This document shows, piece by piece, positions 57,561-64,000 of a DNA stretch of 64,000 nucleotides. The notes beneath the pieces were generated by a model. That model had not been told where the DNA came from. It worked only from the letters and a program-made list of their open reading frames with translations, and searched no databases. Position 1 is the stretch's first letter; each line of letters opens with the position of its first letter. The translations under genes were made by a program, and so were the position numbers. The stretch comes from Parus major (Eukaryota; Chordata; Aves; Passeriformes; Paridae). The DNA is taken from contig NC_031792.1 in the NCBI RefSeq assembly GCF_001522545.3, positions 2,789,457 to 2,853,456 of the forward strand, in the 5' to 3' direction.

Positions 57561-60500
57561 AAAGAAAATAAAATTAAAAAGCCCGTCCTACCAGGGCTGC
57601 TTTATTTTACAGTGATAATCCTCCAGCGCTGCAAGAAGGTGGGAGGAATGATGAAGGGTCCCAGGGATGGAAGGATATGTGGTCCAAAGGGTCAGGATTC
57701 TGCATCCATTCTTTTATCCTGAAAAAACCCCTTTTATTGGCAGTGCCCTTTCCAGAGTGGCTCTTCCAAACCCCTGCATGCCAGGGCTGCCACAGAGAAA
57801 ACACCTGCACATGCCCCTGCATCGATCCGGGGGGAAAATGGGCTAATCCAGCAGAACAAACCACGGCACAGGGATTTGCATTTGTTTTCATGGCTCTGAA
57901 TGAGGCTGTGTCACTCCTGGGCTCAGGCTGAATGAGGGGAAATGTGTATTGAATGGAAAATTTGGGTCCATTTGGGGTCAAGCTGTGGTTTCAAGCGGTG
58001 ACAGAAGCCAGAGGGGTCCGAATCCAAATTTCTTTTCACCTTGATGAAGCAGCACTGGGCTCATACAAACACCAACAGTTCCCATCAATGCCTGAGCACC
58101 CAGAGCAACCAGAAACTAAATCATAAACCTGCCACGTCATCCCTCACCTAATTGTCACCAAGATGTTAATGAGAGGCACAGGAGGAACAAAACAGGTGAC
58201 AGCTGGAGCGAACAGAAAGGATTGGAGACAGCAGAAACACCAGATTCCTTAGATCATCCCTGAGAGGAGACAATTCTCTTCTCTTTGCATTCAGAGCCCT
58301 GCTCCAGGAACAAGCTGGCCCTAGGGACTGGGAAAGTAGGACATGAGGACTATTCTGGATCAAAATCCTTTTCTTTTTCAAAGGCTGCTGGCTGCCCTGC
58401 TGAACGACCTCGAGCAGCTCAGCTCGTCACCTGCCACACAGGTGCCTACAAAGGCATTTATTGATTCCATCAGGCCAGACAAAGAACAGACAGCATCAAT
58501 CCCTGAAGCACACAGAACGTGCCATGAGCATCCTGTGATCCCAGCTCTGCCTGCACCGAGAGCATGGGGTTATTGATCTCTGAAAGGGTGAGTGGATCCC
58601 CAAATTTAATCATAGAGGGCAGTGTGTGATATTCACGTGGGGACTTTGATGCTGCAGTGTGAGGCACTTGAAAGGACACAGCTGATCACCTCCCCTTCCT
58701 GCCCTGCTCCACAGCCCCACCTCTCCTCTCAAATAACACCTCCCATCCCTCTTATCCAGAAGCAATAATGTCTTTTATCTGTCAGAAATTTTTCCTGCTG
58801 TCTTCCCCTCACTGAGGAACCTCATTTAGTGTCCACCTGGATTCACCTCTCCACAGCAAAAAGCAAACAACGAACAAAAAACATCCTCCAGGCAGAGATC
58901 TCCTCTCCAGGTGTAGGCAAGGATTGGACCGAGCAGGTGATGGTCAGTGGAAATCCAGGTAAAAAGGGAAAGAATACAAAGAAAATCTTTGCAATGGCCT
59001 ACCTTGAGGTGGATCAAGGTTCCACCTACCTGGGACACTTTCTAGTGACATTTGCTAAGCTCATCCCCCAAGCTGGGGTTCCCTCAGCCAAGCCCTACTA
59101 GGCAGCTTTTCCTCCTGGTCTTCAAGAGGGAGAAAAATAGAGGCAAAAAATCAAAGAGAGGATCAGGAAACACTCACTTGGCCACGTCCTGAGCAATTCC
59201 CAAGACGTGAGCGAGCCCAGGTTTCCTGCTGTCCCCTCAAAGATGGTATTTTCCACTCCCACCTTTCTCCCTCCTACTTATCTCCCTCCCCCTGGCCCCC
59301 TGAGCCTGCCTGAGTCCAGCAGTGCAGATTAGATGCCGAGCAATGCACGGAGCCCTGACTCCCCCAGACAGCCTGGAGAGATAAAAGCAGCCAAACACTG
59401 TCCAGAGACAGCGAGGGCAGAGCCGGGCTCCCAGCGGCTCCCTCTGGGTGATGCCTGGAACTGGGGACACTCCAGCAAGCTGGCCTGCGAGTCCTAGAAG
59501 CAGAAACACTTCTTTCTGCTCCCTGCACTTAAATATTAATCAAATTTTCCAAAATATCCAATGGAAACCTTCTTTGAGCATCAAGGGGTGCAAAGGAGCA
59601 GCCACTGCCAACCTGCAGGAGTGCAGCTCTGCTGTGGCTTCACACCTCTGTTTGCCCCTCAAATGACCCAACAGCACCTCGTGGCATTATTAGGGTTCAT
59701 CCCATCTGTGTCCCCACAGCTGACCCTGAGAGCAGAGGCCCAGCAGAGCTGTCCCCTCTGTCCCTCTCTGGCTGTGCTGGCAGAGCTGGGGGTGGCACAG
59801 CGATATAAACACGAGTGGCACGGCGGGGACGCGCTGGGCAGCGCAGTGCCCGGGGGATTCTGTCACATTTATCTTGGAGCCATCAGGCAGAGCACACAAA
59901 AGGACCATTCAGGGCAACCCAGCACCAGAAACAAAGCAGATGCTTCGGGGAAGTTTGCAAAGGCCCCGGCACAGAAGGTTGGCAAAGCTCCTCTCCCAAA
60001 TCAGGGCCCATCTCCTTGGCAGCACCGGGAGCCCTGGAGCAGCCCCGTGCCAGTGGCACTGTTCGGAGGAAGGGCAGCCTGGGGGACAAAGCCTGGCAGG
60101 GAGCAGGGATGCAGAACTAAACCAATGCTCAGAGGCCACCAGAGCTTTTAAACTCTTCCACCACATTTGGCTGGTGAGGTCTATTTGGTGCTTTTGGTTT
60201 CTTTTCCCCCCTCGCTGTTTTGGCAGATTAAGGAGTGGAAAGGGACAGCAAAACCTTCCATCTGACCTGCTGGGAGCTTTGCTCTTGGTGAAACACCCCA
60301 GAGGTCAAGGTGCAGAGAATGTGAATTAGAGGTGAGGTTTCAGAGGCTGCAGGGTGGCACTGAGTGGTTTTGAAGCTCTCCTAAAAGAGGATGCAATAAA
60401 TCAGATCTAGAACCAGGGACTGGTCCAAGCAAGGTCAGTTTTCTATCTGGAAAGCGTAAGGGAAGATTCAAAAGCTTTAAATGAGGAAAAAAAACCCCAA

Positions 60501-61274
60501 CCAACAAAAACCAGTTTGTAATGATCTTCCTACTTATTTAAAGACCAATACAAGCTGCTTTTTTGCTCCTAGCTGGTATTTCAGGAATGAGCCTGACCAA
60601 AGGCACCTGGTCTGGTTTTACAGACGGAACCGCTTTTGGAAAGGAGTCAGATGGGATTTGGACAAAAAAAACGGAGGCCCAGACACAGAGGCTGCCCTGG
60701 GAGAGCGTACCAGCTGTCTGCTCAGCCTCAAACCTCTCATCATGTGCTTGCAGGGAAGGCAGGGGGACCTGTTAGGGGCGGCTCAGCTCCGTGCTCGGGG
60801 CCAGCGGGCGTCGGAGCGGCTCCATCGCCTCGGACGGAAAACCCTGGCTCCAGGGAAACTGCAGACTCTGAGCAGAGACTGTAAACAGCAGCATGGGCAA
60901 AGATGGATGTTGGAACTCGGGAGAGCAGCAGGAGGAAGCTTGGCAGGGCCTGGATGGCCAAAGCACCTGCTGGCCCTGAACTGGGAGGTTTGCAGTGTCC
61001 AGTATAAACCAGCCCTGCCCTCACCACCAGCCTGGCACAGCCCCATCCAACACTGCCATGTGCAGGATGGGGAACACAGCGATCCAGCACTGCCTCAAAG
61101 CAAAACAAATCCTGGAAAGAAACGTGTGAAAAACTACTGCAGGGCCCTCCTTGAACTCTTGAAACCCTCAGCCCTGCTCTCAGACAATCCAGCAGGATTT
61201 AGGAGCGGGCAGACTGCAATGTCTGCTTTCTGTGCATCAGTTCTGAGAGCCTGGGGTTCTCAGGGCTGTCCTTC
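57561..61274. other. Gene-free DNA with a CpG-rich patch at 60770-60850
   Basis: No gene is supported. A 271-codon plus-strand frame (60481-61296) has no domain I recognise, a composition typical of chance, and runs into a CR1 at its end. A small CpG cluster (AGCGGGCGTCGGAGCGGCTC) lies at about 60810-60830, and another (CACGGCGGGGACGCGCTGGG) at about 59819-59838. Confidence 0.45.
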
Positions 61275-61500
61275 ATTGAATGCCAGGATGGTTTAGGTTG
61301 GAAGGAACCTTAAAGCTCATCCACTTCCACCCCTGGGACACCTTCCACTGTCCCAGGTTGCTCCAAGACCCATCCAGCCTGGCCTTGGGCACTTCCAGGG
61401 ATCCAGGGGCAGCTCCAGCTGCTCTGGGCACCCTGTGCCAGGGCCTGCCCAGCCTCTGATCATCTCCCTAACATCTCGTCTTAACCTCTCCTCTTGTCAT
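61275..61500 (-). mobile_element. CR1 LINE 3' fragment, minus orientation
   Basis: On the plus strand the reversed CR1 reads CAGGATGGTTTAGGTTGGAA, GGGACACCTTCCACTGTCCC, CATCCAGCCTGGCCTTGGGC, TTCCAGGGATCCAGGGGCAG and CACCCTGTGCCAGGGCCTGC. It is truncated and non-coding. Confidence 0.93.
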
Positions 61501-64000
61501 TTAAAATTGACAACATTTAATTCTAAGCTGAGCAGCACCTCACTTCATCACCCCATCCACTCTGGGAGCTTTGTGCAGTGAATTCACTCAGGCTCACGTA
61601 CGGGAGGCTCTGATCTGCACACAGGGCCTCTTGCTGCTGCCACGAAGCAGGAAAATGCCAAACATGGCTCATACCAATCCCACCTCTCACTAATCTGTTT
61701 TGTCAGCTCATCAGAATCTTGAAAGCAACCTTTAAGTGCTGGGAGGCATCCTGGTTTCTAATTAGGCTCAGTCAGATTTTGTGGTTTAGTCAAGCCAACC
61801 TGGCTCACTGCTGCAGCTTCAAACATGTGCACTTGAAATCAGTTTTTCCACTCAGAAAAAGATAAGGTCCCCAGTTTCCTCCCCTCAGATAAGCTGAAGG
61901 AGAAAGGAACATGAAGTCATGTCCCTGCCAGCCCAAATCCGTGTGGTTCTGTGTCCCATCTCCAGAGCCCCAGCTGTGCTTTACTGGCATCCAAAGCCAG
62001 AAATGGAAGCACAGGATACTCCAAGGGGTGGAGAATAAAAGAATCCAGGGATTTCCAAGCCATCAGAAAAGGTCTGATGCTACTGTTCACTGCCACTATT
62101 ATTTGTATTTTCAGAAGTGTCACGGTGTTCTCAGCACTTTGTAAACAACAAACCAGAACTCACAGACTTTTCCAACCAATTACAAAATGGAAAAAAAAGC
62201 AGAAAATACAGAACTGACTCACTCTGCCTGATTATAAAGCACTTTCTGAAACTTTTCATCAGCCATTTGCTTCCTATAAGAAAAAAAATTGATCAAATAC
62301 AATTTACTGAATCATTTCAGCCTTGCGGCTATGTAATTCCTGATAGCAGGGAATTTCCACTGTGCCATTTTGATCACCCTTAAAGCCATCTGCAGACCCT
62401 GAGCGATCAGGGATGCTCCTCAGAGCTCTGGCAGCGAGTCCAGGGAGAAGGCACTGACCTGGTGTAGAGGTGCCACACAGAACTCGTGTTCCCTTGGAAT
62501 ACATCTTGAACCTTGGTAATCCCTCCTTGGCAATCCCTCCTTGGCCATGGCATTCCCTTCCCATCCAGCTGCCAAAAGGAGATCTGAAATGAAAATAATT
62601 AATGTCAATCACTCATGGTTCTGTTGTTTGGTTGGGTTTCTTTTTTTGCCTGCTAAGCATCCAAACCCATATCTTAGATAAACAAACAAAATAAAGCATT
62701 TGGCCCCAACCAAAGCCTGGCTCTGAACAAATCTGGGTAAGATCCCCGTGGCTGGGTTCTGCTGTGTGGAATCCTGTGAATTCATTCACCTCAGACGTGC
62801 TCATTATTCTGCTACCCAGACCCCAAACCCCGACTGTTCCCATGGACATGCCCTGAGGCTTGGACACATCTCACTTACCTTTAGGGGCTGCCTGAGGAAG
62901 CTGAAGGTGAGGGGCGTCCCCAGAGCCCTCCCACAATGACACAGGGGCTCCTCTGGAGGCTCCATCTCTCAGCATTAGCCACAGTGCCTCGGGGCAAGGC
63001 AAACCAACTGCTGGGAGCCAGCCAGATCCAGCTTTTCCTGTGCTCCCCCATCCTGGCTGCTCCTTGGCTCCCACCCAAGATTGATCCCACCCAGGAGAGC
63101 CCCAGCCCAGCCCCAGCTGAGGGGGCACAGGGGGCTGCCATCCCATCTTCCCAAACTTCCAGCAATTCCAGGGAATTGCTGTCCATGCGGGGCTTAAGGG
63201 CAGGCCAGCACTAAAATCCAACAGGGTGAGAAGCTGCAGAGCTCTGCCTTGTCTTTGCAGCTCCAATTTTGCCGAAAGGGGATTAATTAATGAAGAGTGG
63301 ACAAGCCCACAGCGATTCCCTGGCAGCTCTGGCGCGGCGGAGCCGTCACTATGGAGATCCAGCACTCCAGGGCTGGTCCCACACGTTATCCTGGCAGGAA
63401 CCCACAGCCAGGCAGGATCCCACATCCCGCTCTGGTGGAGCTCCGCCAGGGTTACCCCGGAGCCACGGGGAGGAGAGAGCTCCATCCTGGCGTGCAGATG
63501 GTTCCCCCTCTCCTTTGGAGAGCCTGAATGACTTTGCAAACCTTTGATTCCTGATGTATTCACTTCAGGAGACACAAAAGTACAAAATCTCAGCATGGAT
63601 TGACTCCCTCACTTGCTTTATTTAATTTTTTTTTTTTTTTCCTTCCCACACTCCCCCACCCCTTGTCTTTTCTTTTCTTTTCTTCTCTCCCTGGACAGTT
63701 TTATAATTTTGGCCTGTGGCCAGAAAGTCTGTCCTGATTAGACTGGGCTGGCTGTGAAACACCTGCAGCCCATTAGAGCAGGAGGAGGGGAAAAAATCCC
63801 TTGTCATAGGTGAAGTAATGACCACTTCTTCCTTTGTTTTAACACTAAAAGGACAGTCAGGAGGAGAACCAAAAAAAACCACGGCTCTACCACCTCACCT
63901 GCCATTGACTGGTCTCACTGCAGCCACTGGGTCACTTTTGTCTGTAAGTGACTCCAATAATTTGTTGTCACTTCACCCCGGTGAGATTTACAGGTTATTA
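61501..64000. other. Gene-free DNA, right edge
   Basis: No gene is supported. A 241-codon minus-strand frame (62871-63596) has no recognised domain. A minus-strand donor-like word (AAAG followed by GTAAGTGAGA) lies at 62878, so the frame's last codons would coincide with a splice donor. A possible regulatory patch with GGGGATTAATTAATGAAG and a CpG cluster (CTGGCGCGGCGGAGCCGTCA) is at 63265-63350. A T tract lies at 63627-63641. Confidence 0.42.

Noticed and set aside
60481..61296. 271-codon plus-strand frame
   Set aside because: No recognisable domain, random-looking composition, overlapping frames on the other strand, and its end enters a CR1 fragment.
62871..63596. 241-codon minus-strand frame
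   Set aside because: GC-rich sequence with no recognised domain; the stop coincides with a donor-like word, but no coding evidence exists.
30340..63900. Many strong donor-like words on the minus strand (for example 30358, 33093, 35573, 39763, 41321, 62878, 63890)
   Set aside because: Such words are frequent by chance in 64 kb, and I could not pair them with convincing acceptors and branch points.

Overview
This is a stretch of vertebrate, almost certainly avian, non-coding DNA. The anchor is two microRNA precursors on the minus strand: mir-100 (about 24390-24466) and let-7a-2 (16187-16258). In vertebrates these two lie in this order in the host lncRNA locus MIR100HG, followed by mir-125b-1. 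The bird assignment rests on at least eight clear 3' ends of CR1 LINEs, the dominant interspersed repeat of birds, carrying the typical 3' phrases about a 'package' gain of CCTGGAAGTGCCCAAGGCC and a terminal GGGATTCT. Their subtype looks passerine-like, but this is inference.

I find no protein-coding gene. Open frames are short, overlap on both strands, run through simple repeats or the assembly gap, and match no family I recognise. The window is best read as intronic and upstream DNA of MIR100HG, transcribed right to left. mir-125b-1 was not found and should lie beyond base 1.

Layout. 0.4-0.9 kb: CpG island, possibly an internal promoter ahead of mir-125b-1. 0.9-16 kb: AT-rich intronic-type DNA with two CR1 copies, a pyrimidine-rich minisatellite, an AT-rich palindromic repeat and several candidate conserved elements. 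16.1-25.9 kb: the microRNA core, with let-7a-2 inside a possible exon, triplet (AAT) repeats, a homeodomain-motif cluster at 18.75 kb, mir-100, and a second possible exon just upstream. 26-32.4 kb: mixed DNA with A-rich tracts ending in a GC-box plus TATA pair at 32.1 kb. 32.8-45 kb: CR1 fragments, long unremarkable stretches and candidate conserved elements at 37.1, 42.1 and 43.8-44.3 kb. 45.8-46.7 kb: a 950-base N gap abutting a 40/43-bp minisatellite. 47.0-47.8 kb: a candidate regulatory block with CpG patch and a paired AP-1 palindrome. 53.4-54.9 kb: two adjacent minisatellites. 55.5-64 kb: more candidate elements, CR1 copies, a perfect 61-bp duplication and GC-richer sequence.

Functionally, miR-100 and let-7a would be cut from one primary transcript. 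The other blocks are plausible control elements or intronic filler; conservation cannot be judged from one sequence, so those calls are given low confidence. I see no sign of a novel multi-gene system here.
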